A DNA stretch of 64,000 bases from positions 94,714,929 to 94,778,928 of the forward strand of contig CM066314.1 in the NCBI GenBank assembly GCA_033807775.1, given 5' to 3'. Of the stretch, positions 1 through 11,203 are shown in pieces. Position numbers and translations under genes: made by a program. This DNA is from Saussurea involucrata. Lineage: Eukaryota; Streptophyta; Magnoliopsida; Asterales; Asteraceae. The notes under the pieces were generated by a model. That model searched no databases, had not been told where the DNA came from, and saw nothing but the letters and a program-made list of their open reading frames with translations. How positions within the stretch are numbered: the first letter of the stretch is position 1; each line of letters starts with the position of its first letter.

Positions 1-162
1 CATAGGAACCGGAGGAAGATTGTATAGATATTGTTTGAGAGTTTTTTCAGTACCCTCAAAAATATGAACCATTCTTATTTTCCATTGAGGATACTCATCT
101 CTTAGAAGAGTAGGAGGTTTGGTTAATGAGCCAGCAGTAAAAAAGTTATTTGTATTTGTCAT
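1..162 (-). CDS. gag: Element F gag, N-terminal fragment
   Basis: Starts at the ATG whose complement is 160-162 and runs off the left edge after 54 codons. The start MTNTNNFFTAGSLTKPP is nearly the same as element A's gag (MTNTNNLFTTGSLTKPP, starting at 57056), followed by the conserved copia gag segment with YPQWKIRM. Gag forms the virus-like particle. No lesion is seen in the visible part. Lying just downstream of an LTR and PBS, this is the gag start and not a coincidental frame. Confidence 0.88.
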   Translation of the reverse strand, partial: MTNTNNFFTAGSLTKPPTLLRDEYPQWKIRMVHIFEGTEKTLKQYLYNLPPVPM

Positions 163-333
163 TTTGAGGAAAGGATAATCTGATGGAGGATTTATGAGTA
201 TGAAGATCTGGGAGTTTTTCTGAGTACAACTAATATCCAGAAATATGATGATGAAGAGAAATGAAATCTATCAACAATGTTGTCAAACGAGGATCACTTG
301 ATATTGAAAATCAAGCTTCGCTCTGATACCAAT
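163..333 (-). other. Element F leader with primer-binding site
   Basis: Untranslated leader between 5' LTR and gag. The PBS is the complement of 320-331, reading TGGTATCAGAGC on the minus strand, two bases inside the LTR end (the usual spacing). This matches the 3' end of plant initiator-Met tRNA, which primes minus-strand DNA synthesis. Nothing else is recognised here. Confidence 0.88.
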
Positions 334-1187
334 TGTTGGTTCCCGTTTTGCTTAAACAAGATTATCAGATCTATTAGTTCAAGTTTAATGTTTGATGCGG
401 AAGCGTTTTTGAAGAACTAACAGATATGTTTGATAGATTTAGAACGGAATATAAATAAACAGTGAACAGAATATAATTACTTCAAGGTTTACTGAATATA
501 TATATATCAAGAACAGATTTAGAACAAAGAGTAAGTAAAGCTTTAAAACAGATATGACTCTTAAGGTGAATAAGCTTTTTGTGTTCTTATGATGGTCGAT
601 TTTTGAGATTGATTTATTATTCTTAAGGAAGAACTCAACATGAGTCTTCCTTATATACTACTCTAAAGGGGACCATAAAGCATATGCTATTATTCAGACG
701 GTACTGATGAATAGTTGAACGGATGTCGTGAACAGTTGCAAGAATGGCATGAACAGTAAGACGTGTTGTATTGCATTTAATGCAGCAGACGTCTAATATG
801 TACTAAGCCCTACTGAGTCCAATTAGAGTTTGACACGTCAACGTTGGACAGGGCATGCTACCATGCAAGTTGATGAACGGGTCCTGTAACAGTAGCAAGA
901 TATTATAAATATCTTCAAGTCTTTCAGTGAGGACCACAGAGGCTCTGTAATGAGTTACAGAGGTTCTGTGGTCTGGTCCTCTGTGGAGCAGTCTTCACTG
1001 GATTCCGAGATATTGGTCTTCTTTGAGCGTATGACAGAGCTTCTGTAGCGCGCCTCTTTAGCTTCTGTAGATTCTTGATCTTGAGCCCTCAGTAAGTCTG
1101 GCAGAGCCTCTGTAAGAGGCTTTCTTCACTTAGCCTATTTTTCACTACTTCTAAATACTTCTATGATTAGGAAGATTGAAGCTAACA
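334..1187 (-). repeat. Element F 5' LTR (854 bp)
   Basis: Begins TGTTGG and ends GCTAACA on the plus strand, so the boundaries are TG...CA. It is homologous to both A LTRs (832 bp) but has diverged visibly. A TATA box on the minus strand (complement of 650-657, TATATAAG) is the likely start of transcription. U3 is the part from 658 to 1187 and is packed with ACAGAG/CTCTGT words and a strong hairpin (932-973). Because the PBS and gag lie at its lower-coordinate side, this is the 5' LTR of a minus-strand element. Confidence 0.92.
932..973. promoter_or_regulatory. Dyad-symmetric element in F U3
   Basis: Two 19-base arms, 932-950 and 955-973, separated by TGAG, are inverted copies with 17 of 19 positions paired (GACCACAGAGGCTCTGTAA on the left). 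The same structure occurs in both A LTRs at 5619-5660 and 57802-57843. It lies a few hundred bases upstream of the LTR TATA box, so a protein-binding dyad in the promoter is a reasonable guess; an RNA role is less likely because U3 at this end is only transcribed from the 3' LTR. Confidence 0.7.
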
Positions 1188-1266
1188 GAGGTTTTATGAA
1201 TAGAAGGATTGAGATTGAGAAGGGATAGAGGAGGAATGCAGTGTAAGGGAATAGGAGGTAGTGTAC
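1188..1266 (-). other. Element E ORF3 intron, 5' part, disrupted by F
   Basis: The sequence after the E exon 1 donor starts GTACACTACC; the D counterpart starts GTACACTAAA (27319). About 79 bases remain before the F LTR begins. The matching acceptor lies outside the window. Confidence 0.55.
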
Positions 1267-3807
1267 CTGACAAACTGGCTTTTGAAGCAAGATCATCATA
1301 TTGTCTTCTGCAGAAAGGCCTTTGTTTTTGCCTTTGTCAGCTTCAGACGCTGCAGGCGTTGTCTTGGTCCGCTCCCCTGATGGTTCGTTTATCGAAATCC
1401 CTTTGAGAGCTGTAGTCTTCTGAACAGGCTTGACGATAAAGGAGTCATCATCATCATCCTTTGGAGAAGAAGATGGTTCATCATTAGAGATGTCGACAGC
1501 TTCATCGTCTTCAGCTTCATCTTCATCAGATTCAACCTCTTCAGCGTAGGGTGAGGTTACAACAGCAGCAGCTTCAATGTTCAACTCCCTGAGGTTTTGA
1601 AGAAGTAGCATCAGCTTCAGTCTCAATACCCTCCCACTCAGCATGGGGAAGGTCTTCTTTATTTTTCTTCTCCCCCTTATCATTATGGGGAAGGTCTTCT
1701 TTAGGCTTCTCCCCCTCTTCTACATCATGGTTGGGGGAGGTAACGGACTTTTCAGCAGCAGTAGCAGCAATAGGATTACTGTCTTCTTGGCCAGTAATTC
1801 TTATGCAGTTTTCAATCGCTGCTACTCTGTCTTCTAGGCCAGTAATAGCAGAACTGATCTTTTTGAGATCATCTCGATCGGCCTGAGTGAAATGAGAAGT
1901 TGGGGTGTTCAGGCGATCGAGCACTTTCAGAACAATCTCTTTGACCGCAGAGACTTCAGTCTTGATCGTGGAAACTTCACTCTTAAGAGAACCAACCTCT
2001 GTCTTCAATGATGTGACTTCATTGGACAGAGAGGTGAAGTTTGTTGAGAGAGTGGTTGTGGCGGTTGAGTTTTCAGCGAGGGTGGTAGCAATTTTAGCAA
2101 TGCTACCATCCACCTTCTCCAGATCAGCTTTGGAGGCTTTCTTTTCGACCTCAGTCGTCAAAGTCTTCAAGTTCTCTCCAGCGTTTGTAACCGCTGAAGA
2201 GTTGGCAGTTAGAGTGTTGTTGAAAGACTCCATCTTTGTTTCCAGGGCCGTCAGGGAGGTGTTGATATCCCCCAAATTAGCACCTGAAAAAGTTATAAAC
2301 TTATGAACAGGGGAAAGCTCAGAAGTTTGGGGTTGAGAGAGAGAAGTGTGTGGGATTTTGTGTATACCTGCAGGTGGGTTGGCAAAGTTGTCGAAGCCTC
2401 GATGTCCTGAAAACGTTTTGTAGTCGTCTTCAATATTTCCTAGACGACTGGAGGTACCTGCAGGTCCTATGGTGTGTCCTATCATCCTCTGAAAATATTC
2501 AGCAGTAGTGTCGCTGAGGATGACGGTTGTTGGGGAGAATAGGGGAATAGATTGAGTGACCAATGAAAAGGTGAGAGGAATGGAGGATGAGAATGAAGGT
2601 TGGGTGCGGGGTTCAGCGTTGGATCCGTAGAGAATCACTTCAGTCTGTAGAGAGGCTGAAGGAGGTGGGTTCATTTCCAAGTTTATAACTTCAGCGTTTA
2701 GAGACGCTGAAGCTGGGATGGAAGGGGTGGCTTGTTCAGCTGTGGCAGAGCGTACCATTGAACTTTCCATCAACTCTTCAAGATGAGCTGAGGAGTCTTC
2801 AGCATGTAAATGCTGGGGGGTTGCTCCTTGGGTTTCTTGATTCTTTTGGAACCAAGTTGGGTAGTAGATTGTTTCCTTTTTCTAGAAGGAGTGGAGGTTG
2901 CAGTTGGGGTATCAGCGGTGGGGATTTCCACTGAATGAGCCGCAGAAGTAAAAGAAGGAGGATTGAGAATAGATAAGGGAGTAGAGAGACGTACCTCCTT
3001 TGGCAGGGGCTTGAAGTCGAGCATCTTAGGGCCAACCTGAGAGAGTTTTAGGTCTCCTACTCTGAGCGCAAGATCATCGTAGATTATCGAGCCCTAGTCC
3101 ACATGGAGACCCTTCAGCAATGCATAGCCCATGGATTGTTGAGGTTGAGCTGCTTGATCAGAGGAGCCACTCTTCGCTGTCATGCAGCTTATCAGGTGTG
3201 CGTAGATGAAGTTCATCTCGCTGGGCATCTTTGACTTCTTGATTGCAGTCCGTTTCTTCTCGGCTTTTTCATCTCTCCCTTGATCCCAAACGTACTTCAT
3301 TGCATAAAAGAATGCAATGAGTGTTTCTCTATCAGCATGTCTCTTGGGATCAGGAAAAGGAACAAATGGTTTATCTTTGGTGGCAACAGGGAGATTCAGT
3401 TCTTTTCGAATGATAGCAGGGTTGATTTTGATGGTGCCAAAATCAGTGTCCGAGAGGATGACATCAAGTAGTTTGGTAGGGTCTTTGGATGATGGTAGCT
3501 TAGTGTGTCTGGCGGTATACCAGAATTGAGATAATAGTAACTGATGAGCAGGGGGTGTTATGGTCAAGGCTGTAGAGAGGCAACAGGTTTTCAGAAAATT
3601 CACAGTGTCGTCTAGATATTTGACTTGTTTCTTCGGAGGAAAATCGAACAACGCATGGAGGTTGTTTGATTTTGTAAAAGAGATATCCTCAAGTTTGAAC
3701 TTGACCTTAGGAGCCTTGGTGATTTCAAGTTCCTCAGCAGCAGTAGTGTTCTCAGCAGTTGGAATACCAGTAGAAGGAGCAGCCATTTCTGTAATCAGCT
3801 CAACCAA
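1267..3807 (-). pseudogene. Element E ORF3, exon 1 (broken)
   Basis: Homologous along its length to D ORF3 exon 1 (24691-27318). Order: N-terminal module with conserved LTITPP...LLSQFWY and KKSKMPSEMNF segments (3090-3720), a basic stretch KRKQSTTQLGSKRIKK (about 2845-2900), a coiled coil (about 1860-2280), an acidic run and a C-terminal KPVCQ. Lesions: an in-frame stop at 3094-3096, loss of about 40 residues relative to D next to it, a +1 frameshift near 2815 in a C-run, and another frameshift between about 1574 and 1683. The exon end at 1267 is followed by a splice donor (CAG then GTACAC), as in D. ATG at 3805-3807 follows a putative 5'UTR intron. The function of this protein family is unknown. 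Confidence 0.82.
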
Positions 3808-4174
3808 AGATCAACAAAACAAATAGTCTTAATGTGGAAATATTTTCCAATAAGATGTTTTTGAATTTTGTCCATTTCATTCAGCAAAAAATCCCTTTGA
3901 GAAAGATTAGGGTTTTTCTTGTTTTGAGAAAGAGTTACAAAACGTAGAGATTATGTGTTTTCCAGTTTTCATTTGAAGAAAGAATTCTGGAAAAACATAT
4001 GAAAAACAAGTTTACGAGTTTTGATAAAAACTTGAAGAACAACCATGAAGGTTGTATTAATAAAATCATGAACAGAAAATGATTTCATTTTATAATAGTT
4101 CTTTTGTTTGATCTGTTAAAAGTAAAGAATAAGATCATAAACAAGTAATGTAGGTAAATAATAAGAGTATTAAC
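3789..4174 (-). other. Putative 5'UTR intron of element E ORF3
   Basis: On the minus strand a donor CCAG/GTTAAT at 4174 and an acceptor GATTACAG/AAATGG ending at 3789 flank a 386-base AT-rich segment lying between the TATA box (4302-4309) and the ORF3 ATG (3807). D has a homologous segment with matching splice signals at almost the same length (24298-24686, 389 bases). This is inferred from signals only. Confidence 0.5.
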
Positions 4175-4766
4175 CTGGTTCGTCAAAGAAGAAGATGAAC
4201 AGTTTCTGGAAATTTTGAGAGCTCAAAATGCAACAATAAATCTTTTTCTTGCTTGGAGGAGAAGTTTTTCGCGTAACGAGAAAAATATAAACCCAAAATG
4301 GTTTATATAGAGAGAGTAGAGAGAGAGAAAATCTTGAGCGGGAAAAGATTTTCATCATAACATGGACACGTGTTTGCATTTGATTGGAAGGTAAACGAAA
4401 CGTGCAATCGTGTGTCAGAAAAAGAACGTGCCAGGGCTTATCCGTTGCGATGACGTCACAACTGTCCTTTCATATTTTAGGATGTCTCAGAGGTTTTGAA
4501 AGCTCAGGGACACTTTTGAAAATATGAAACACTGAATAGAAATATCAGTGTTGGTTTAAGAAATTTCAAAGTATCGCTGTTAAGGAAGAGATATTCAGCG
4601 ATGCAAGATGTTTTGAAATCTTTGAGTTCTAGGCGAACGTCAGCGAGTAAGAGAGAAAACATACCTTGATATCAGCGAGTCAATTATGTTCAAAGAGAGA
4701 ATGATAGAGTGGGTTATACAAGTTGATTTTATCCTATCGTTGATCAAATGTGAACTGCTGAAGATT
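3808..4766 (-). promoter_or_regulatory. Element E pol-ORF3 spacer with TATA box
   Basis: No coding sequence is supported here. The minus strand carries a canonical TATA box (TATATAAA, complement of 4302-4309) about 500 bases before the ORF3 ATG. Upstream of it, between about 4560 and 4690, are three TCAGCG/CGCTGA words and related variants. The layout matches the D spacer (23705-24690). The best reading is an internal promoter for ORF3. Confidence 0.6.
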
Positions 4767-5042
4767 TTATTCTTCAAGGTTCAGCATTCCAAGCTCGCTG
4801 ATGAAAAAGTTGAATCTTGTCTCATCAAGAGGTTTGGTGAACAGATCAGCTAACTGATAGTCAGTTGGGATAAAATGAAGTTCTATATCACCATTCATCA
4901 CATGATCTCTGATAAAATGATACCTGATTTCGATGTGTTTTGTCTTTGAGTGTAGCACTGGATTGTTGGCTATAGCGATGGCACTTGTGCTGTCGCAATA
5001 GATTGGAATTTTCGAGAGCTGAAGGTCATAGTCTAGTAGTTG
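4767..5042 (-). pseudogene. pol: Element E pol, C-terminal RNase H fragment
   Basis: Encodes the last about 90 residues of copia RNase H (KIPIYCDSTSAIAIANN, then TKHIEIRYHFIRDH and LADLFTKPLDETRFN). It is nearly identical in protein to the end of D pol (23428-23704). Its 5' continuation lies at 58063 and above, separated by the whole of element A; the join falls between WMRNQL and LDYDLQL. The segment itself is open to its stop at 4767-4769. Confidence 0.93.
5038..5042. repeat. Target-site duplication of element A (left copy)
   Basis: AGTTG immediately before the A 3' LTR; the second copy is 58058-58062. A perfect 5-bp match proves that 5043-58057 is a single insertion event with later internal insertions. 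Confidence 0.95.
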
Positions 5043-5874
5043 TGTTGGATCCCAGATACACTTAATGAAGATTAACAATCTATTAGTGGAGTTTAGAGTT
5101 TGATGCGGAAGCGTATTAAACTAACATATATGTTTGATAGATATTAGAACGCACATATATAAAGAAAACAGTAAAGAATGAAAAGGATGTATTGAATAGT
5201 TACTGTCATTCAATATATAATAACAACACGAAGAACAAATTAATAACTGTTGGTGTGTGTGAGAATATAACACTCAGATATTTGACAATAAAGCTTGAGA
5301 GTATTAGTGATTCCTTTTGTTTTCGTCCTTAGGAAGATCTCAACATGAGACTTCCTTTTATACTACTCATAGAAGACTATGAAGTAGGCCACTGTTCCTT
5401 TTACGGCATGAATAGTAAACTGGATGGTGTGAACAGTTGTTTGAGCCATGCACATTTAATGGAGCAGATGTACTTTTGGTAAATGCATTAAATGGCGCAG
5501 ACGTCTATTTTGTACCTTGCCCTATTGAGTCCACTCAGAGCTTGACACGTGTTTTGATTGTACTTTTTCATGCAAGTTGATGAACGTATTCAGTAATATC
5601 TTCCAAGTCTTCATTGAGGACCATAGAGGCTCTGTAATGAATTACAGAGGTTCTGCGGTCTGGTCCTCTGTGGAGCAGTCTTCGCCGGATTCCGAGTCTT
5701 TGGTCTTCTTTTTGCGTATGACAGAGCTTCTGTAGGAAGCCTCTGCTGCTTCTGTAGCTTCTTGACCTTGATTTCTCGGTAATGTCGGCAGAGCCTCTGT
5801 AAGAGGCTTTCTTCACTTAGCCTATTTTTCACTACTTCTAAATACTTCTATGATTAGGAAGATTGAAGCTAACA
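5043..5874 (-). repeat. Element A 3' LTR (832 bp)
   Basis: TG...CA ends (TGTTGGATCC to GAAGCTAACA on the plus strand), next to the PPT at 5875. Minus-strand TATA box TATAAAAG is the complement of 5355-5362. The U3 dyad sits at 5619-5660. Compared by eye with the 5' LTR there are about 15 substitutions and no length change. Confidence 0.95.
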
Positions 5875-6055
5875 ATCTCCCCCTAAGTAGTGAAAAATAA
5901 AAAATTTGAACTTGAGTTAAGTTTGGCTAAGTTAGATAAGACAGAGGTTAAACAATACCTCGAAATTTCTTTCATTTAGAAATATGCCAGAGGCATTTTA
6001 CATTTGAGTACAATGAAAGATAAAACTTTGTTTGCAGAGATTGGAGGTCTGAGAA
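5875..6055 (-). other. Element A polypurine tract and 3' untranslated region
   Basis: The minus strand reads CTACTTAGGGGGAGAT directly before the 3' LTR (5875-5890), the plus-strand primer for reverse transcription. The remaining about 165 bases to the ORF3 stop show nothing recognisable. Confidence 0.88.
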
Positions 6056-9000
6056 TCAGATTTTGGCATCTTTGAAATCGTTGTAGCTTGTGTTGTCTCT
6101 GCCGACTTTTCTGATCTCTTTGTAGAATCTGATGCAGAGTTCTCTTAGGCGGATTGTTGAGTCTATTTCTCTGATGAAAGTATCTGCATCATCTCTATCC
6201 ATTTTCTCTGTACCTCTGTATTTTACAAGGCTTGCTCTGAATTTGCTCAGAGTACTGGTTGCGTACTTCTGACAATCCATGAGTACAAAAAGTTTAACCT
6301 GGTGTTGTGGGTTTTGAAATACTAACCCAAATCTTGGTTCTCTGATGATTGAGTTGGGCACAGCGTCTGGTGGGCAGCGATCTTCTGGTGGTCGTAGATC
6401 TAGATGTTTGAGACCAAGATCTTTTCCCAGCTGAAAATCTATCATGCTGTATAGCAGAAGCTTTTCCCTCATCGCTTTTCTCAACACTTGATAGGCTCTA
6501 GTATTAGGCTCTGTGTTGTAGTTGTCTTTTGTCCATTGCAGAAGGTCAGGTAGATCGTAAGGATTGATGTTTCTTAAGTCAGCATCAGCGAAGGTAGATT
6601 CTGAATTGTTCTCTCTTATGACTTTGTAAAGATTGTACCTGACCCTTGGATAGGTTCTTGTGAAGGAGAATCTGCAGAAGATCACCTTTTTGATTTTGTG
6701 AATTGAGAAGACATCTGCTTTGGTTCTTGGCTTTGTTCTTGTGAAGATGTTCTCAAATTCTTCTCTGATCCTTGGATCTGTCACATGATCTACTGGATGA
6801 TTTGTCTGATAGGATTGTTTGTAGAGGTATTTGTATACCACTTCTTCCATCTCTTCATGTGTTGGACCAGGTCGTGGAATTTGTCTTCTGAGACTCTCCA
6901 TCTGTTGAACAACTTCTGCAGCTCTACCAGTTAGAGGAATTTCTGACAGAGGCTTCAATCCATGTGCCCAGTCAACTTCTTCGGGTTTTGGGGTTTGAAA
7001 GGCGTCAAACGCACTCTTCATTAGTTTTTCTGTTGGCTTTGGCAATGTTTTCTTCTTCTTTGGCTCTTCTGTCAGTATCCCTTTGCCCTTATCTTTTGCT
7101 ATTGTCGTGGCAGAACCTGTTGCTTCTGTGGGTTTTGAGGTTGGCACTTCTGTTGGTTTGATAGAGGTTGCCTCTGTGGATTTTGACGATGGTGATTTAG
7201 AGGACTTTTGTGGCGATGGTTCTGTTGGCTTGACTTGCTCTGTAACCTCTGTTGGAGGTTGTTTGATGACTTCTTCTGCGAGCTCAGTTTCTGTTGATGA
7301 AGTGTTGTCATTGAATCTTCTTTCCATTCTGAATGCTAAAGTGAACCTGTGCCTTTCTTCTTCTCTCTTCACCATACGATCACTCATTGTTGTGTGCATC
7401 CTTTTCAGAATGTCAGAAGCAGAGGTCGTTGCTCTTTTTGGTTTGGTGGCAATCGACTTTCTTCTGGGTATGGTTTGGGGTGTTTCCACAGAGGTGGGTG
7501 TTTTCTATGTGGTTGGTTCATCTGTTTCTTCCAAAATGATTACCTCAGGGGCGGTTGTTGCCTCTGTGGTTTGCTGTTCTGCTTCTGGAGTTTTGGTTTC
7601 GTCAGTAGATGATTCCACAGAGATGGGTGTTGTCTCTGTGGTCTTTTGGGTTTGTTGTTGTCGGGTCTGTTCTGGAGGTGCTTGACTCAGAGGTTCTGCG
7701 GCTATTGGTGGACCTGTAAGTCCTCTGCTTGCAGTTTTCTCTGTAGTTTTCTCCCCCTCAGGATGATCTGATGGACCAGGATGGTCATCATCAGAAGAGT
7801 CATCCTGACCCTTGTCTGATGTACCCTCTGCTCTGCAAGAAGCATCGGGTTTCTTTGGCATTGTGGCTCCAGCAGCGATCAGTTTCGCGCAGACATCATC
7901 ACAGAGGCCAAGAAGAGTTGCTAGCTCTGCCTCTGTTTTGAATCTCATCCTTCCTACACTTTCTCTTAAATCTTTGACGAAGTTAGCATTGGCAGTGGTG
8001 AAGGAAATGATGACTTATGTCACTTGATTAATCACGTTCTGCCCAAGCTCTGTCAGCTGTGCTCTTGTCATGTAGTCTTTGGGTTGCATCAGCATGGTAT
8101 TTCGCATGGCTTCTTCTTGAACTTTTTGTAGGGCCTTCTGTAGATCTGCAGGAGTGATGCCCGTTGACACTGAAGTCTGTTTGTTCAATTGATCAAGGAA
8201 TTTGTTGATCGAGTTCTCAATCGAAGGAGTAGTTGTTGCGGCAGACTTCATCTGTGAGATGGCAGTTTTCACCTCTGTGGACAGGTTGTCCATTTTGGTG
8301 TTTAGGTTTAGCAGTGCCAGTGATGTTGTCTCTGCAAAAGATTTGAAAGAGCTTTGCAACTCTTTCAAGGTTTGGTTCACAGAGGTTTCAAGGGTTTGGA
8401 ACTCATCCCTTGTAACTTGTGTTCCGGTGGTAACCTCTAGAGGAACACATTCGTCTCCAGAGTGAATCCCTGTTCCTGGGATACCTTCTTTCATTCCTGT
8501 TTGTACGTTGAGAATGGAAGGATTTCCTTCTGATCCTTGAGAAGAAACATGAGTTTCAATCCCTACAGAAGTTCTGAGAAGAACATTGTCCAAATCCACT
8601 CCAGAGGTGGGTATTGGAATATCCTTCTGTTGACTAGGAGACTTGTCTAGAGTCTCTTTGTCTTTGTGCTCTCTACTTCTCTCTGAAAGAAGTGTGGGTC
8701 TTAACAAGTGCGTGGCAGAGGAAACAAATTCCTCCGTTGGGCGTTCTTATGTGATCTGGGGCAATTGATCACGAACTATAGGTGAGTCTCTTTGAGGAGA
8801 CTCCCTAGGAATGGATTCCCCGGTTTCTGTGGGCACAGAGGTTGAAAGAGTAACCTCTGGCTGGATGGGTTGGGGTAGGTTCGAGCTGTGCTGCTCTTTT
8901 TCAATGACACCTTCTGCAGCTAGACCTGCGTTGTCAGAAATGTGGGTTGCACTGGGAGTTGGTTTTGGTTGTGTGCCTCTATTTATCCAGGCATCTTTTC

Positions 9001-11098
9001 TTGCTTCTTCCCTAAGTTCTGTGGAAGTTCCTTGCTCTGGTCGTAATTGGTCATACACTTGATGAGATCCAAATAATCTCATGACATGTGGATGATAAGG
9101 AGCCTTACGTATCCAGACAGCTTCTTCTTCATCTGAATCTGTCTCTAAGATCTCTATTTCTGTCTCCGTTGTTGCTAATCCCTCTTTTTGTACAACTTCG
9201 GCCCCTTTTTCTTTCTCTTCTTCCATCATGTTCTCAAAAGCCTCTGTAATTTCACCTCTGTTCAATTCAGCTTCAGTTTGTTCTATTTCTTCTGAAGCTG
9301 GGTTTGGACTTCTTCTGTGGACATCCAATCCTTGAATGAAAGGGTTTTGTAAAATAACAGGGGTTTCGGCTGGTTGATTTCTGGGTGTTGTGTCATCTTC
9401 TTGCAGATGTGTGTCGATGCCCGAAATGAAGAAATCTTCTTTTGGAGAGTGGTGGTCGAGAGGTTGTGCCGTCCACCCTGCTGTATTTAGGGTGTTGGCA
9501 ATTTCAGGGTTCTGTAAGAAGTCGTTCAGGTCTCCTTGGTGAGCAAATCTATCTGGAGATTGATAGGGTGATTGATACCTTTCTGTAGCCATTTCTTCTT
9601 CTGCAACTTCTTCTTCAGCAGTTTCCTCTTTTGCAATGGTTACCAACTTTGTAAGTGATTTACCATGCCTCTTTTTGGTTTTCCTCCTCTTAGGATTTGG
9701 TGCCCCTTCTTCTGTTGATTTTGATCTTTTCTTCTTCATTTTTGGAGAGGAGGGAGGAGTAGAGGAGCCAATTTCTGTGGCATGAGGAGGTGAGGGTTGA
9801 TCTTCTGCAGCGCTTGTGGAGGTGCCTTTTGCAGTTTTCCTCTTCTTAGCTTTTGGAGTAAATGCAGAGGTTCTTGATGAAGACTTCTTTCCCATTAGTT
9901 CTGCACGTTTGGCTATAAAGCTGAGTTGAATAGCCATGTGCTTTGCTAACTTCAGATCCTTTTCTTTTTGAGTGGAAAGAGGTTTTGCTATCATTGTTCC
10001 TAGGGGGACACCTAAACGCGGGGGTGTCATAGGACTCGGTTTAGGAGTTCTATGATCGCGTATATACTCTTTCTTAAGGGATTTATTCGATGCGTATTGC
10101 AGAAGCTTCTTTGACAGAGGTCTGCAGTGTGAGTAGCCATCAGCATGATCAGTGGGGGTATTCTTGTTCATCGGGAACTGTTTGGGAGTTGTCCCCTCCA
10201 TTGGCCAATTTTGGATTAGCAGCAGAGGTTCGAACAGTACTCCTAGTATTCTTTGGAATTGCAGAGGTGGTAGAAAGTTGGGATCGTTCTCTTTGACCCT
10301 TTTCGAGTTGTTCTTTCTGTCGATGGTGTTTATGATCTCTTGCATCATTATGGTCGCATAATCTAGTGGAAGATCATAGTAAACCCCATACATGATGCTC
10401 AAGATTTGATGTGAGCTCTGGTCAATACTGCCTATCTTTCCTGTCAGGCATCTGTTAAGAATCGAGAACAAAGTGTTCCACAGAGGTGGTAATCGGCCTC
10501 TGCGGAAGTCATTTCTCTTCTGTAGTTGGGTGTTGTACCCAAGCATTTCCACGAATCGACAGAGCTCTTCGTCTGTTGGTTGCTCTGCATAACTCTTCAA
10601 TCCCAGAAGACCCCTTGTTGGTAGGTTGAATTCAAGTGAGAACATTGTTCTGTTGAACTTGATTTCAAGATGCTCAGATTTATCAGGTCTTGAAATGTAC
10701 CCTTTGATAAGAGAATCGTCTTTATCAAATCGACAGCTTTGCCAAAATTGGTTCAAATAGCGGACTGGAATTTTGTTCGGGGTTCTTGATAGTAGAGGGA
10801 AGAGGACATGATTCTCCATGATGTTCAGAAGTATGGCATGGGCTTCGCCGAAAGTAGTGGGTGAGGGGACCAAATAGCAGTTGTTGGATTTGATAGGAAG
10901 AATGGCTTCGAAATGATCCTTTGCTATAAAGTTTTGCAAGTGAGTCGTCGGAGCAAAGTCTGCTGAGTCCCCGGAATCTTGTTGTTCAATATTTCTTGCA
11001 AGGCTGGGGTTTTCAGAATGTTCTGAATGTGCAGGGGAGTGTTCCAGTGAGTTCGCCGGAGAGAGTTCAGAGGATGTAGCTCGAGAAGATGAAACCAT
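6056..11098 (-). pseudogene. Element A giant ORF3 (about 1680 codons, three in-frame stops)
   Basis: One continuous frame from ATG at 11098 to the stop at 6056, interrupted by stops at 8747-8749 (TAA), 8015-8017 (TAA) and 7505-7507 (TAG), each explained by a single C-to-T change of a Gln codon. Modules: N-terminal globular region (residues about 50-290) with IPVRYLNQFWQS and RLPPLWNTLFSILNRCLTGK; basic stretch KRRKTKKRHGKS near residue 470; Thr/Glu/Pro-rich linkers; a coiled coil about 900-970; a C-terminal module about 1450-1675 containing STFADADLRNINPYDLPDLL. These modules recur in C and D ORF3. I see no signal peptide or membrane helix. A TATA box lies about 100 bases upstream. Function unknown; similar ORFs are carried by copia elements I recall from Asteraceae. 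Confidence 0.85.
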
Positions 11099-11195
11099 TT
11101 GATTTTAAGAATAAGATTTTTGCAAGCTTTTTGCAGGGTTTCGCCGGAGAAGAAGATGAGAGTTTGTAAAAGGTTTTATGTGAGGGTAAGCTTTG

Positions 11196-11203
11196 TTTTT
11201 ATA
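11196..11203 (-). promoter_or_regulatory. Putative TATA box of element A ORF3
   Basis: The minus strand reads CCTATAAAAACAAAG, a canonical plant TATA box, about 95 bases before the ORF3 ATG at 11098. That spacing allows a start site about 30 bases downstream and a short pyrimidine-rich leader. No experimental support. Confidence 0.55.

Larger units (their letters stand above)
1..1187 (-). mobile_element. Element F: truncated A-family Ty1/copia retrotransposon (5' end only)
   Basis: A minus-strand copia element of which only the 5' LTR (334-1187), PBS, leader and first gag codons lie in the window; the rest is beyond position 1. The LTR and gag start closely match element A (57226-58057 and 57056 downward). 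It has inserted into element E: the bases after 1187 read straight into the intron and exon of E's ORF3. The target duplication should be GAGGT (1188-1192), but the other copy is outside the window, so this is an inference. Confidence 0.9.

Noticed and set aside
1905..2306. Plus-strand ORFs antisense to ORF3, gag and pol across the window
   Set aside because: They are reverse-strand shadows of long coding frames with matching codon periodicity and no domain similarity.
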